Source: Parachlorella kessleri
Lineage: Eukaryota > Chlorophyta > Trebouxiophyceae > Chlorellales > Chlorellaceae
Length of the DNA stretch: 12,523 nt
Reading direction: 5' to 3'
Assembly: GCA_001598975.1 (NCBI GenBank)
Contig: BBXU01000113.1
Span: forward strand, 1 to 12,523
The notes under the pieces are model-generated. The model saw nothing but the letters and a program-made list of their open reading frames with translations. It did no database searches and was not told where the DNA came from. Every line of letters begins with the position of its first letter. The stretch's first letter is position 1. This document shows positions 1-9,414 of this stretch, one piece after another. Position numbers and translations under genes: made by a program.

Positions 1-35
1 TCCCTCAATGCCTTAACCCATACCGTTTGCTGCAG

Positions 36-1622
36 GCTCCTGCCCCATCGTGGACACCTGGTGGCAGACGGAGACGGGCGGCCACATGATCGTCAACCTG
101 CCCGCCGCCTGGCACGAGAAGCCCGGCTCGGCCACGCTGCCCTTCTTTGGCGTCAAGCCCGCGGTGGTGGACGAGAAGGGGCGCGAGCTGGAGGGGGAGT
201 GCGAGGGCATGCTGTGCATTAGCCAGAGCTGGCCGGGGGCCATCCGCACCGTGTTTGGCGACCAGGAGCGGTTTGAAACCAACTACTTTGCGCCCTTCCC
301 GGTGCGCCAGTCATGGTAGCGGTGTGGGCTTGGCTGGTTCCTGGCCCGCTTGGGTATCCCAGGCAACAATGCTAGTGGGGCACCTGGGTGTGCGGTGGTT
401 TGGGGCTTGCCCACTTGTGAGGTGGGGCATGGATTAGGTGCATAGCAGGATCGGGAGTAAAAAGGTGGGAAAACGCTGCCTTGTGCCTAAGCAAACCACT
501 GCTTTGCCTTGGAAGATGACTGCCTTGGCTACGAGCTGGTTGAGTGTCAATATAGAGTCCAAGGGCTCTGACTCCCTCTGCATGTGTGCCTGCAATCCCT
601 GCAGGGCTACTACTTCTCTGGCGACGGCTGCCGCCGCGACGCCGACGGCTACTACTGGATCACAGGTAGGGGGCTGGCGAGCACCGCTTCTGGCCAGCGC
701 TCCTGCAGCCATAGCTTGCCCTAGTCTTGCGAGCTGAATGCGCTTCCAAATGGCGGGCTTCCTTTGTACGCGTACACCTGGACCCCAACATATGAGATTG
801 AGCCAGTACCCCTTTCTCGTGAGCAGGCCGTGTGGATGACGTGATAAATGTGTCGGGCCACCGCATCGGCACCGCCGAGGTGGAGTCTGCACTGGTCAGC
901 CATAAGGCGTGCGCTGAGGCCGCTGTGGTGGGCTACGAGCACCCCATCAAGGGCCAGGGCATCTGGGCCTATGTGACACTCAAGGAGGTGCGATGCGCAG
1001 CAGAGCCTGTGTGCCGTGGAGCCTTGGAGCAGTTCTCAGGCAGCAGTAGTGTTTGAGCTTGGGTGTCCATGTCGGTACAGTAAGGGCTGACAAGGAGGTT
1101 GCTGACCCCGGGACCAGAGCATTTCCCTCCATCCCTTCCTTGCTGCCTTGCCCTCCACCTGGCAGCTGCTTGCAGGAAGTACGGCACCCTTCAGCTGTCA
1201 GGAAGGACCGATGGTCCGGGCTGCTCGCTTTTCCACCGCAGCTATCTCATAGCAAGGGCCGAGCCACGCTACACCTGATTTTGACTGGGCGCCCCCTCAC
1301 TCCTCCCCCCTACTAGTCCCTCCAAAACCACGACTGCCCCTCTCTCACCTCACCGCCTGCCTGGGCCCCCAACTTGCAGGGCGAGGAGTACAGCGACAAG
1401 CTCAAGAAGGAGCTGGTGGCCACCGTGCGTGAGCAGATCGGGCCCTTCGCGGCGCCCGACGTCATCCACTGGGCCCCCGGCCTGCCTAAGACGCGGTCGG
1501 GCAAGATCATGCGCCGCGTGCTGCGCAAGATTGCCTCCAAGGAGGAGGACCAGCTGGGCGACACCTCCACCCTGGCAGACCCCAGCGTGGTCCAGACACT
1601 CATCGAGCTCCGCGGCAAGTGA
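36..1622 (+). CDS. ACS: Acetyl-CoA synthetase, AMP-forming (C-terminal part, 5' end off window)
   Basis: The enzyme joins acetate and CoA using ATP, by way of acetyl-AMP. Four exons are seen: 36-301, 605-665, 827-987 and 1380-1622. They splice in frame into 242 residues plus a TGA stop, roughly the last third of a family that is usually about 650 residues. Seen in order: the adenylate-forming motif [23 protein letters not shown]; the A8 hinge block [20 protein letters not shown], split by the second intron inside the Gly codon; [13 protein letters not shown]; and the A10 block [16 protein letters not shown]. The Lys in SGK is the catalytic lysine that Pat-type acetylation controls in the family. 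Introns are 302-604 (phase 0), 666-826 (phase 1) and 988-1379 (phase 0), all GT-AG. The first exon here follows a TTTGCTGCAG acceptor. No C-terminal targeting signal is evident. Cytosolic, plastid or glyoxysomal location cannot be judged without the N-terminus. Confidence 0.96.
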
Positions 1623-1722
1623 GGCAGGGAGCAGGCGAGGCAGACGCAGCGGTGTCGTGGTGCGGTAGGCGGACGCCCTGCGCGGCGCGGTCAGCAGAGG
1701 GCCCCCTTGCTCTGGTGCAAAT

Positions 1723-1727
1723 TGTAA
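1723..1727 (+). terminator. TGTAA poly(A) signal of the acetyl-CoA synthetase gene
   Basis: TGTAA lies about 100 bases after the ACS stop codon. This is the standard poly(A) signal of core chlorophytes and the first such match downstream of the stop. Later matches (for example near 2206) could be used instead. Confidence 0.5.
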
Positions 1728-2680
1728 GCTCGTGGCCTGAGGACTGCTGGGCGGCCCGCTGGGGGCGGCGGCTGAGTATGCGGTGGTGACAACCGGTAAC
1801 TCCTTTATGTCAGTGGTGCTTGTGTCATGTTGTGTCATGGCAGCCAACCAGTGGACAGCCCGGCTTCCTGGCAGTTGACGCTGTTCGGCAGGCATGTGGG
1901 CGGGTTGAGAAGGAAGGTCCTGTGTGTTCACCCTGTCTGGCCTGTCCGCATTTCATACAAAATGAGAAGAAAAGAGCCGCAGTTTTGTGTGTGCATTTTC
2001 ATCCAAACTGGCAAGCACTTTATATGAAGAGGAGCCTGGATAGAGGGCCACGTTGCTTGCCCATGCTGTTGTGCTATATAACGATGTTGATGCTGCAATA
2101 ACTTCGCATTGTTGCTTTCATTTCTTTCTTGTACTATGAGGCGTGGTGCTACCTAGCGCCCAAACATAAGCTGGCATCCAGGCAGGTTGTGTGATATCAT
2201 CATGATGTAATCCAAGCTGGGGTCTGCTCAACAAGCCGTTGGCAATACTTACGCAGCTGGCACCCGCCAAACTGCTGCCTGACCCCTTGTTGTCATGTGC
2301 GTTCCATATAAAACAAGCCATTAGCAAGAGGTGCTGCATGTGAGAAGGGTGCCTGCTCCTTTGCCTTGCCTACCCGCCTACCTGAGGCACAAATAAGAGG
2401 ACTGCCGCCTGCCCACATCAGTCCCCAGTTGAACCCTTATGCTCAGTAATGCAGCCCCTGAAGTGCTTCCTTCTGCTACTTCCTAAACAGTCCTGGAGTA
2501 GCACGCTGTGTACTAGGTGCGTTATTACAATGCGTGCTTGCTGTCTGTGTGCAGTCTTCCCAGTGTTGAAATGTGTTGGTAAGATTTGTCGTAGCTTCGT
2601 AATGTCGGAGATTGAAAACGTGAGAGCGCAAGTTTTAAGACATCGCAATCGTATACTTTTACCGGACCCTCTTCTGTGCT
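1728..2680. other. Intergenic region between ACS and alpha-galactosidase
   Basis: Less GC-rich than the flanking exons. No exon with recognisable protein similarity was seen on either strand. It must hold the alpha-galactosidase promoter and 5' UTR. AT-rich TATA-like strings occur at 2075-2081 and 2307-2313. The open frame from 2449 runs into alpha-galactosidase exon 1 in the wrong frame and is not considered real. Confidence 0.6.
2307..2313 (+). promoter_or_regulatory. TATA-like box (TATAAAA) upstream of the alpha-galactosidase
   Basis: A consensus-like TATAAAA string about 370 bases before the start codon. If used, it implies a 5' UTR of roughly 340 bases, or a 5' UTR intron. There is no other support, and AT-rich strings can arise by chance in this gap. 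Confidence 0.2.
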
Positions 2681-5528
2681 ATGCCGACAGTAAAGCTCTT
2701 AGCCGCGCCATGGCTGGCATTGCTTCTTGTGTTTTGTATAAGTGGCAGCAGGGCTCTCGAGAACGGTTTGTCCAGAAAGCCAGCACTTGGGTACAACACT
2801 TGTGAGTAGACCTGTCCGCCAAGCGCTTCGCCTCCCACCATACCACTCCCAGTCCGTGTTGATCACTTCCTTAACCGCTGTACTGCAGGGAATTGCTTCA
2901 GGGTCGACAGTGAGTGCGATGCGGAGTTGTAGAGCTACAGAGAGCTCCTGTCGTTTGCACGTTGCCCTGTCACCTGCACAGTGCTCAGACTAGATAAGGT
3001 GGCAACAAGCTGGCAACCACGACCTTGCCTGCAGTTGATGAGAAGCTTATCAGGGAGACTGCGGACCATATGGTTTCTCTAGGCTTGGTTGAGGCGGGCT
3101 ATGAGTATTTGGTTGTTGACGATGCGTGGAGCGAGCGGGAGCGTGGGCCTGGTGGCAAACTGGTGGCCAACCATGCTAAATTTCCCTCCGGAATGAAGGC
3201 GCTGGCAGATTACGTGCACAGCAAAGGTTCGTCCTTGCCAGCCTTTCCCTCTACAGCAAGTAAAATTAATAGAAACAGCCTAATGCAGAGTTGAAGCTTA
3301 CCGACGGCTTGCAAGCATTGGCGGCACTGACCCCTGGACTGCCGCCTTGCAGGCCTCAAGTTTGGCATGTACTCAGATGCTGGGCCACACACTTGCGAGG
3401 GCTATCCAGGCAGCAGGGGTTATGAGGAGCTTGATGCCGCGACCTTTGCTGAATGGGGAGTCGACTACCTCAAGTGTAAGCATTTGGTGATCAATGTGAG
3501 CTTGACCTGATGCTGCCAACACAGCATGTTTCCCCGCTTTGTGCGACTTTGTCCTGCTACTCACAGTTTCAAAGGAAAAAACCGTGCTCCATATTGCTTC
3601 GCAGATGACAACTGCTACGCCTCTCCTGAGGACTGGGTGGTTGACCGCTACACTACCATGCGTGATGCATTGAACAAAACCAGCCGCCCCATCCTGTATT
3701 CCATGTGCGAATGGGGCGCAGCTGACCCCTGGCTATGGGCATCCCAGGTACTGCCTTTCTGCGATGTGTTGCAGCTGACCGCTGCCAGTAACTTCAGAGT
3801 AAATCGCAGAGCAGAAACTGCCTTGTTATGTCTGGTGGGACTGCGCTTCGCTTTGCGTCTGTGCTCCTCCACATGCCGCTGGCCCGTTACGACTTTGTGC
3901 ACCACCCACCTCTTAGGACTGGGCTCATCTTCTTCTTTGTGTGTTCCTGCCAACCACCCACCCTGCCTCCCTGCCAGGTGGGCAACTCGTGGCGGACGAC
4001 TGAGGACATAGAACCCAGCTGGTACTCAATCTTGCATAACCTGGACAACAGCATCGGCCTTGCGCGCTATGCGGGGCCCGGTGGGTTCCAGGACCTAGAC
4101 ATGCTGGAGGTGGGTTGGGGTTAGTCATGCACGCTTCTGGTCGGTGTTGATAGAGCGTGCAGACTATGACTTCTGAGTACAGCTTCACTGTGCCCCATGG
4201 TGCCTGCTTGCGCATGACGAGCAGCAAGTGTGAGCCGTCCCACCCGCTGGCTTACATGGATTGGCAAGAATGCTGTGTGACTGACTTTTCTGGGCGCGTC
4301 TGAAACTGCTAGGGCTAACACAAAGCCTTTATGGACATGTAGCGATCAAGAACCTGAGCTGCGGATGCAGGTGGGGAATGGCGACCTTACCCTTGGCGAG
4401 CAGCGTGCGCACTTCGCGCTCTGGGCTATGATGAAGTCGCCGCTGCTCATCGGGGCAGACCTACGGCGCCTTGACCCCGACTCGCTGGCTATCCTCAAAG
4501 CCAAGGAGCTGTTGGCTGTGAGCCAGGACCCCCTGGGAGCCCCCGCTGATCTGATATGGAAGAGGGGCACGAAGGAGGTGAGGCGGTGACTATTCACAGC
4601 TTCGCATTAATGGGGTGGGGTGCTATTCATGGCGCAGTTCATGCCCCTTGCAGCTCCCGCTTGTGCATGTTGGTTAGCTACCCCATACCATTAGCTTGTA
4701 GTCAGTGCAAGAGGCGTGCGCTTCCCACTTGCAGAGGCTGCTGCACCAAGGATCAGGCGGCATTTCATGGTCGACAGCACAACAGCTAGCTCCCTTTCTT
4801 GGTTTAACTGCGATAAGGCACGCTAGGCGCTCATCTAGTATGTAATCTGTCTGGCATGCAGATCTATGCTGGACCCCTGGCTGACGGCAGTCGGGCTGTG
4901 GCCTTGCTCAACCGGGAGGCTAGCAACACCCAGTACCCGGTGGCCCGCATCACAGGTGCTAACGCAGCCCGAATTGCTGAGCTACCATAGCCAACAGCTG
5001 CCAATGTTGTAGCCGTCCTGCGCATCTATGCACAAACATTTCATGCCTGGTTTGTTTGCATCCTGAGCTCAACCTGGGCTGGTTGTGGGTCTGCTGCCGT
5101 GTGGCCTCCGCTTGCGTACCAAGACCTGTTCCCACGTCCCCAACATGCTAAATAATCAGCAAGCAACCTCCCACCACTGTGTGGTTGCAGTGCACTGGGA
5201 GCAGGTGGGCCTGGACAACTCCACCCACGCGGTGGTGAGGGACTTGTTCGCGGAGCAGGACTTGGGAACATTCACCGGCTCGTACACAGGCAAGGTGACC
5301 ATGCACGACGTGGTAGCGCTGCGCATCACTCCCTTGGGTGTGGAAGGCTCCCCCGCCTGGAGGCCCTGGCACTCCCAGCCCATCTTTGCAGCGTACCCAG
5401 AAGACAGCAAGGTGCAGCCGCCTGCCGTCGGCGAGGTCGCAGCAGTGCGACGGAGTGGCTTGGGGCGGCGGGCGGGCATGCCTGTCAAGGGTGCTGCTGG
5501 AGCAAATCTGCGGCTCCAGGCCCAGTGA
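2681..5528 (+). CDS. Alpha-galactosidase, glycoside hydrolase family 27, secreted
   Basis: It hydrolyses terminal alpha-linked galactose from oligosaccharides, galactolipids or wall glycans with retention of configuration. Exons: 2681-2801, 2889-2909, 3035-3226, 3353-3475, 3605-3747, 3978-4109, 4371-4577, 4862-4955 and 5191-5528, giving 456 residues in one frame. Residues 1-25 are a signal peptide (hydrophobic [14 protein letters not shown], then SRA before the cut). Motifs: LGYNTWN at 36-42 (family MGWNSWN); VVDDAW at 74-79, with the two sugar-binding Asp at 76-77; [23 protein letters not shown] with the nucleophile Asp154; SWRTTEDIE with the acid/base Asp210; [16 protein letters not shown]. 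The beta-sandwich domain ends near residue 394. A further tail of about 62 residues (395-456) is not usual for the family. Possible N-glycosylation sites are N176-K-T and N354-S-T. Oddities: exon 2 is only 21 bases, and the first family disulfide appears lost (V46, A78), while C126 and C156 remain. The start was chosen because it gives a clean signal peptide. Confidence 0.94.
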
Positions 5529-5589
5529 CAATCATGCAGGTGACATGGAGTATCTACATCATACCCCGTTTGCCTACCTGCTGATAAAA

Positions 5590-5594
5590 TGTAA
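5590..5594 (+). terminator. TGTAA poly(A) signal of the alpha-galactosidase gene
   Basis: TGTAA lies about 60 bases after the stop codon. A second match at 5718-5722 could be an alternative. The match is not retained next to the duplicated tail that ends at 9220. Confidence 0.5.
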
Positions 5595-6535
5595 CCTGCA
5601 ATTGGCGGCATATGGACAGATTGTGTCAGTTTTCACAGTATGGTTGACTTTTCCACTTAGAGAAGGCCACTTGAACACGTGGGCACTGTAGGGCGTGCAT
5701 TCAACGTGAGAAGTCCGTGTAACTGCTTCCATAGTCACGCGGCTTTTTTAGTGGCCTCGGCGTTGCTTTGACTTGGTAGCCTCTACTACCTATGGCTTAC
5801 TTATGCCTTATGTATCTTGGTTTCTTATAATACCAGCGGTGGACAGTAATGGTGACCATAGGCATCGACCGACTTGCAGCTCGTGTCTGTACTGACATGC
5901 ACAGGTGCTGTCTCCTTGTCCAGAGCCGGAGGGACTTTTTCCCGTCCCAGCCTTGTAGACGTGTTGTAGCACATTGCTCTGTCTAGCCGTGGTAAGGCAC
6001 CTTGAGAGTGCAGATGAGGCTGTGCATAATGTGGGCCACTGCTGCCAGCTGGTTAACAGTACTGACAGCAATAGCCCTTCCAGCGCCAGGCCGAGGCATG
6101 CCACAACTTCAAACTCACAGTGCATTGCAGCACTGGAAGGCTGGGTTCACATGCGGTCAGACACAGGAAACCACGACAGCTTGAAGGCCTTTGAGTGCGT
6201 CAAGGAGGGGAACATACACATCAAAGGTGCCATAGTTTAGGTGCCCACTAAACACCAAAGCATTGTTAAAACCCCACCAAACCACCAACTCGGTGACTAA
6301 GTGAGCCGTGGTGACTGGCCGTTTGATTCAAAGCACCTGTGAGGAGAGGCTTACTAGTATATGACTTTAGTTTGGCGTCCAGCGCACATCTTTCAGCTTA
6401 TAATACGCACCCGTGCCACCAGGGCTGTGACTATGCTATGATCATGAGCTCCTAACCAGTACAGCCAAGCCGGGAGGGGGTTCCCCTTGCAAGACCCAAT
6501 CGGGGTCATCTCTGAAGTCGCTCAAATTATTCAAA
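5595..6535. other. Convergent intergenic region: 3' flanks of alpha-galactosidase and gene X copy 1
   Basis: No exon was recognised. Several short blocks recur in the 9221-9730 gap: CAGACACAGG-type sequence near 6158 (two related copies near 9270 and 9347), ACCACCAACTCGGTG near 6280 (CACCACCAATTCGGTG near 9447), and GCGCACATCTTTCAG near 6382 (GCGCACATCCTTCAG near 9629). They show that this gap was part of the duplicated unit. No TGTAA was found on the minus strand for gene X copy 1. Confidence 0.6.
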
Positions 6536-8215
6536 TTATGGGGCTGTGGGATCCACAGCCATGTAGGGGTCCCAACGATAGGGGGCACATTTCCCCAGGC
6601 CCACTGCACAGACAACATCATAGTCCTGCACAGGAGAGCAAACCGCTGCTTCCTCGTCAGAAAGAGGTTGGACATGCTTTAGTTCAAGGCAGTCCCCTTC
6701 AGCAGGCTTCCCTGTGTGTGGATGCTGGAAGCTGCCCTTGATGCGGTGTCTGGCAGTCAAGTGCTGGGGCAGCAGCAGCCGGGCCTTGCTGGACCCATGC
6801 TCACACATGCACACTCACAGGATAGATGAAGCGTATGGGTTCGAAGGGGGCGCCAGCGCCGCCCACAAGCCTGCGAAAAGCGGTGATGAAGATGCCGTCA
6901 ACCTGCACGGCGTTGAAGTAGGCATCCAGCACCTGCACACCACTGGGCCAGCAGGGCAGCTTTGGTGAGCCCCCCCCCTGCAGGACCCACATCTGACACA
7001 CATTAGGCTGCCACGGGGGCTTTGTAACCGTCCACTGATGCTGCCATGTTATTGGGCACCACCTCTTATCCTTTGCTTGCACTTCAGCCAGCAGAAATAT
7101 TAACAAGGGGCATGCAACTACCCCTCTTAAGTTGGCCAAGCTACGCATTCAATGCTCCCAACATGGGGCACCGTCATGCAAGCAGCAGGACTTACGTCAT
7201 TGAACTGGCTGATGGTGAGGTCCGGCGTCAGCTTTGCGGTCAGGATCAGTCGCCGAGCGGTGGTTGGAACATTTGGTGGAGGGTCATTGCACACGATACT
7301 GATGCTGGCCACCTGGGCAGACACCCCCGCAGTCTGGATCCCTGTCTGCAGGGTCTCAAGGAAGGCCTGCCGCCAGGCTGTGATGGGCAGCTGGTCTTGC
7401 TGAGGGCCGGACGCCTGCCAGAAGTCGTAACAGGAGGGCCCGCCACCAAAAGCCAAGTCAGAGCGTAGCGTCCGGGACCTGAAGGCCAGGCAGCCATCAG
7501 GAACTAGTAGGCCTAAATAACGGGTCGAGCCTAGCAGTCCAAGAGCTGCCACCTAACCATGCTGCAGGGAGTCCCCCAGATAGGGCCAACAGAAACAACG
7601 GCTTGAGGAGCAGCGGTTGGGTTCAAAACCAATGCTAGCGCTGCACACCATGGACAGTCACAACCCTCCTGCTTGCTCCAATAGTATGTGAGCCGGCACC
7701 AGCAGGAACACAGCACACCGGGAACCAGCAGCACAGCAGCAGAGAGGCTGCACCAACACACAGTGGCACCAGACCTAACGCGCTACAGCAAACTTTTTTG
7801 AAACAGGCCCAGGAGCAGACTGTAGCTAGGCGCCGCCTTATGAAGGGCAGCCTAGCCCATTTATGGGAACCCATTGTAGCAGGAAGGGTCTCACTCACTT
7901 AACAATGGCGGACTGAGCCTCAATGCCGGATTGCTGCTCTACTAGGTGCCTATTGGTGCGCCCACCTTGGGCGTGAGCTGCACACAAGTAGCAGTGATAT
8001 GGTATGGACATAGAGTCTGATATCACAAACGCAGCAGGTGATTGGGTGCACAACACGCAGACAGTACCTGCAGTCAACCCCCCTCAGAACGCGGCCTAGC
8101 TCTTGCCTCCCCCAGGGAGAAAGCAATGCCGCTTCAAGGCTCGTGTATATAGCACCCCCTAGGCACCAGCTCACCAGAGAGCGCCAAGAAGGCTAAGGAG
8201 TAGTATAGGCTTCAT
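6536..8215 (-). CDS. Gene X copy 1: uncharacterised small protein, signal-peptide exon out of frame
   Basis: The family is not recognised. Exons by comparison with copy 2, in transcription order: 8215-8175, 7977-7899, 7478-7196, 6932-6819 and 6625-6536 (TAA stop), all GT-AG. Exons 2-5 are open and share phases with copy 2. The 283-base central exon encodes 94 residues, 81 identical to copy 2, including SRTLRSDLAF, DFWQASGPQQDQLPIT, a Cys in GGPSC, a Cys in VCND, and RRLILTAKLTPDLTISQF. The last exon carries VGLGKCAPYRWDP and two more Cys. Exon 1 reads MKPILLLSLLG, a plausible signal peptide, but is 41 bases where 43 are needed: AA at 8186-8187 replaces AAAA in copy 2. As written the spliced frame reaches a stop early in exon 2. 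This is either a recent pseudogene, a sequence error in a short homopolymer, or use of another first exon. With the frame intact the product would be about 202 residues. Confidence 0.7.
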
Positions 8216-8424
8216 CGGAGGATTCACATTGTTGGTCTGAACAGTGCTGTGTTGCCTGCACAGTAGCATCATGCTTAGAAGGGTGAGAAGGACCACCTGG
8301 GAGAAGATCACAACCCAGGCTTACATCAGCAGACAAGCCAGGTCGACCCACCTCCTGCAATCTTTTGCCTCCAGAACTTGGAATGAGTACGGTAGCTGGA
8401 ATGATCTGTGTACAAGACAGCTGG

Positions 8425-8438
8425 CAGGGCTGTATACA
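8425..8438 (-). promoter_or_regulatory. Conserved TATAC-like block, gene X copy 1 promoter candidate
   Basis: A 14-base string (CAGGGCTGTATACA on the plus strand) is shared exactly with copy 2 at 11596-11609, at about the same distance from the start codon (some 210-220 bases), in a region that has otherwise drifted. It sits about 30 bases downstream, in gene direction, of the palindrome. A TATA-like role is inferred. Confidence 0.35.
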
Positions 8439-8470
8439 TACAGGTGCGGTACTGCAGGTGACAATGCCAA

Positions 8471-8486
8471 ACGTGTGTACACACGT
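8471..8486. promoter_or_regulatory. Perfect 16-base palindrome upstream of gene X copy 1
   Basis: ACGTGTGTACACACGT is its own reverse complement, about 255 bases before the start codon. The matching site of copy 2 (11631-11646) is also perfect, but with G and C as the outer pair. This is consistent with a site for a dimeric DNA-binding protein; no factor can be named. Confidence 0.4.
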
Positions 8487-9013
8487 GGATGACAACAGCA
8501 ACGGGTGATCAAACAGCGTGGTACAAACGGGGCTGTGTCAGAGCATCGCGTGGTATGTCACTGGTGAATGACGTGTTCGACTTGGCCGTACGCTTAGCCA
8601 TGGGTGCAGAAATGCCATGGCAAAACTGCCATTGCAGGCATGCACGTAACCTGCGGAATAAGCAGGTACTAACATGATGTCTTAAAACCATTAAAGCTAG
8701 GGAACCGCAGAGCCCACATAAGCTGGACAGGTAGGTCTCCCTAACTTGAACCCGCTTGCGCCCTGTGTCACAGTGGCTTAGTCATATGTGCCTGTTGAAA
8801 TCGCCGTTCCGAAGGGCAAGAGGTCTGTTGATGGTCTATTGTGAGCATAAGAAGCAGTATCATCATAGTCACAGCAGTACTGCCTGTGACATAGTTTCGG
8901 TTAGACAACTCTGCTTGGTTTGCTTAACGTAACGAGGAGGGCTACTTTGAGACTGATGCCACGGCATGTTCGAGGTGCATGGTAGTATGGGGGAGTAGAA
9001 GACCCCCTGATCG
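8487..9013. other. Gap between gene X copy 1 upstream DNA and the duplicated alpha-galactosidase tail
   Basis: No gene was recognised. It holds decaying similarity to 11647-11960 (upstream DNA of copy 2), then about 200 bases with no counterpart that I can see. The junction between the two duplication units lies here, between about 8800 and 9040. Confidence 0.5.
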
Positions 9014-9220
9014 GTGGTTGGGGTGACCCCATGGGGGGCCCCCCTAGGGCATGCATGGCACTCCCAGCCCATCGTGGCAGCGCACCCAGGAGATGGCAAG
9101 GTGCAGCCACCAGCTACTAGCGAGGAAGTGCAGCAGAGCGGTTTGGGGCGCTCGGCAGGCACCGTGGGCAGGCATGTCAAGGAGGCTGCTGCAGCAAGTT
9201 TACAGGTGCTTGTCCAGTGA
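9014..9220 (+). pseudogene. Isolated copy of the alpha-galactosidase C-terminal tail
   Basis: The frame reads HSQPIVAAHPGDGKVQPP, then GLGR, and stops at TGA 9218-9220. It matches [18 protein letters not shown] and the same stop position in the last exon of the alpha-galactosidase (5373-5528). None of the catalytic exons precede it, so it cannot be a working enzyme. Length differences from the parent are multiples of three, and there is no internal stop. A CCCCCCTAG string just before 9046 could act as a splice acceptor, so use as the last exon of another transcript is possible but unsupported. The most likely reading is a fragment carried along when the duplication broke inside the last exon. 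Confidence 0.75.
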
Positions 9221-9269
9221 TCACAAAAGTAACCCAGTGCATGTCCATATCCAAGTGATACTCATCAAT

Positions 9270-9414
9270 GTCTGACACAGGAACTATGACAAAATTAGGC
9301 CTGTCAAGAAAGACAGGGAGGGCAACCTACATATAAACCTACGCATGTCACACACAGGAACTACGACAGGATGGAAGGCATAACAAGAAGTTCAGGGAGG
9401 CAACCTATGCATAG
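9270..9414. repeat. Two-copy direct repeat of about 65-77 bases
   Basis: Copy a, 9270-9334, and copy b, 9347-9414, share the order GACACAGGAACTA or CACACAGGAACTA, then CAGGGAGG, then GCAACCTA. A single related block occurs in the left unit near 6155-6190. The repeat was therefore probably doubled after, or lost one copy since, the large duplication. Confidence 0.6.

Larger units (their letters stand above)
5367..8800. repeat. Tandem segmental duplication, left unit
   Basis: Runs from inside the last alpha-galactosidase exon, through its 3' flank, across gene X copy 1 and its upstream DNA. Order and orientation of the matching blocks agree with the right unit at 9049-11960. Similarity is strongest in gene X exons and in the tail-coding 160 bases, moderate up to about 8550, and weak but still visible near 8727 (ACAGGTAGGT, matched near 11888). 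Both outer ends are approximate. Confidence 0.85.

Noticed and set aside
434..892. 152-codon minus-strand open frame
   Set aside because: It spans two introns and two true exons of the acetyl-CoA synthetase on the other strand and shows no motif.
1350..1931. 193-codon open frame on the minus strand
   Set aside because: It lies antisense to the last acetyl-CoA synthetase exon, has no recognised motif, and owes its openness to the GC-rich codon use of the real gene.
2449..2805. 118-codon plus-strand open frame before the alpha-galactosidase
   Set aside because: It overlaps the signal-peptide exon in another frame. The real frame from 2681 gives a signal peptide and joins onto the GH27 domain.
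5156..5611. 151-codon minus-strand open frame, with a similar one at 8869-9180
   Set aside because: The resemblance of the two frames is the antisense reflection of the duplicated alpha-galactosidase tail, not a separate gene.
6235..6253. Small hairpin (GTTTAG and CTAAAC arms)
   Set aside because: A short imperfect stem with no counterpart in the right unit; expected by chance at this length.
7046..7468. 140-codon plus-strand open frame, with a similar one at 10602-11006
   Set aside because: These are antisense shadows of the conserved central exon of gene X, whose own strand has matched splice sites in both copies.
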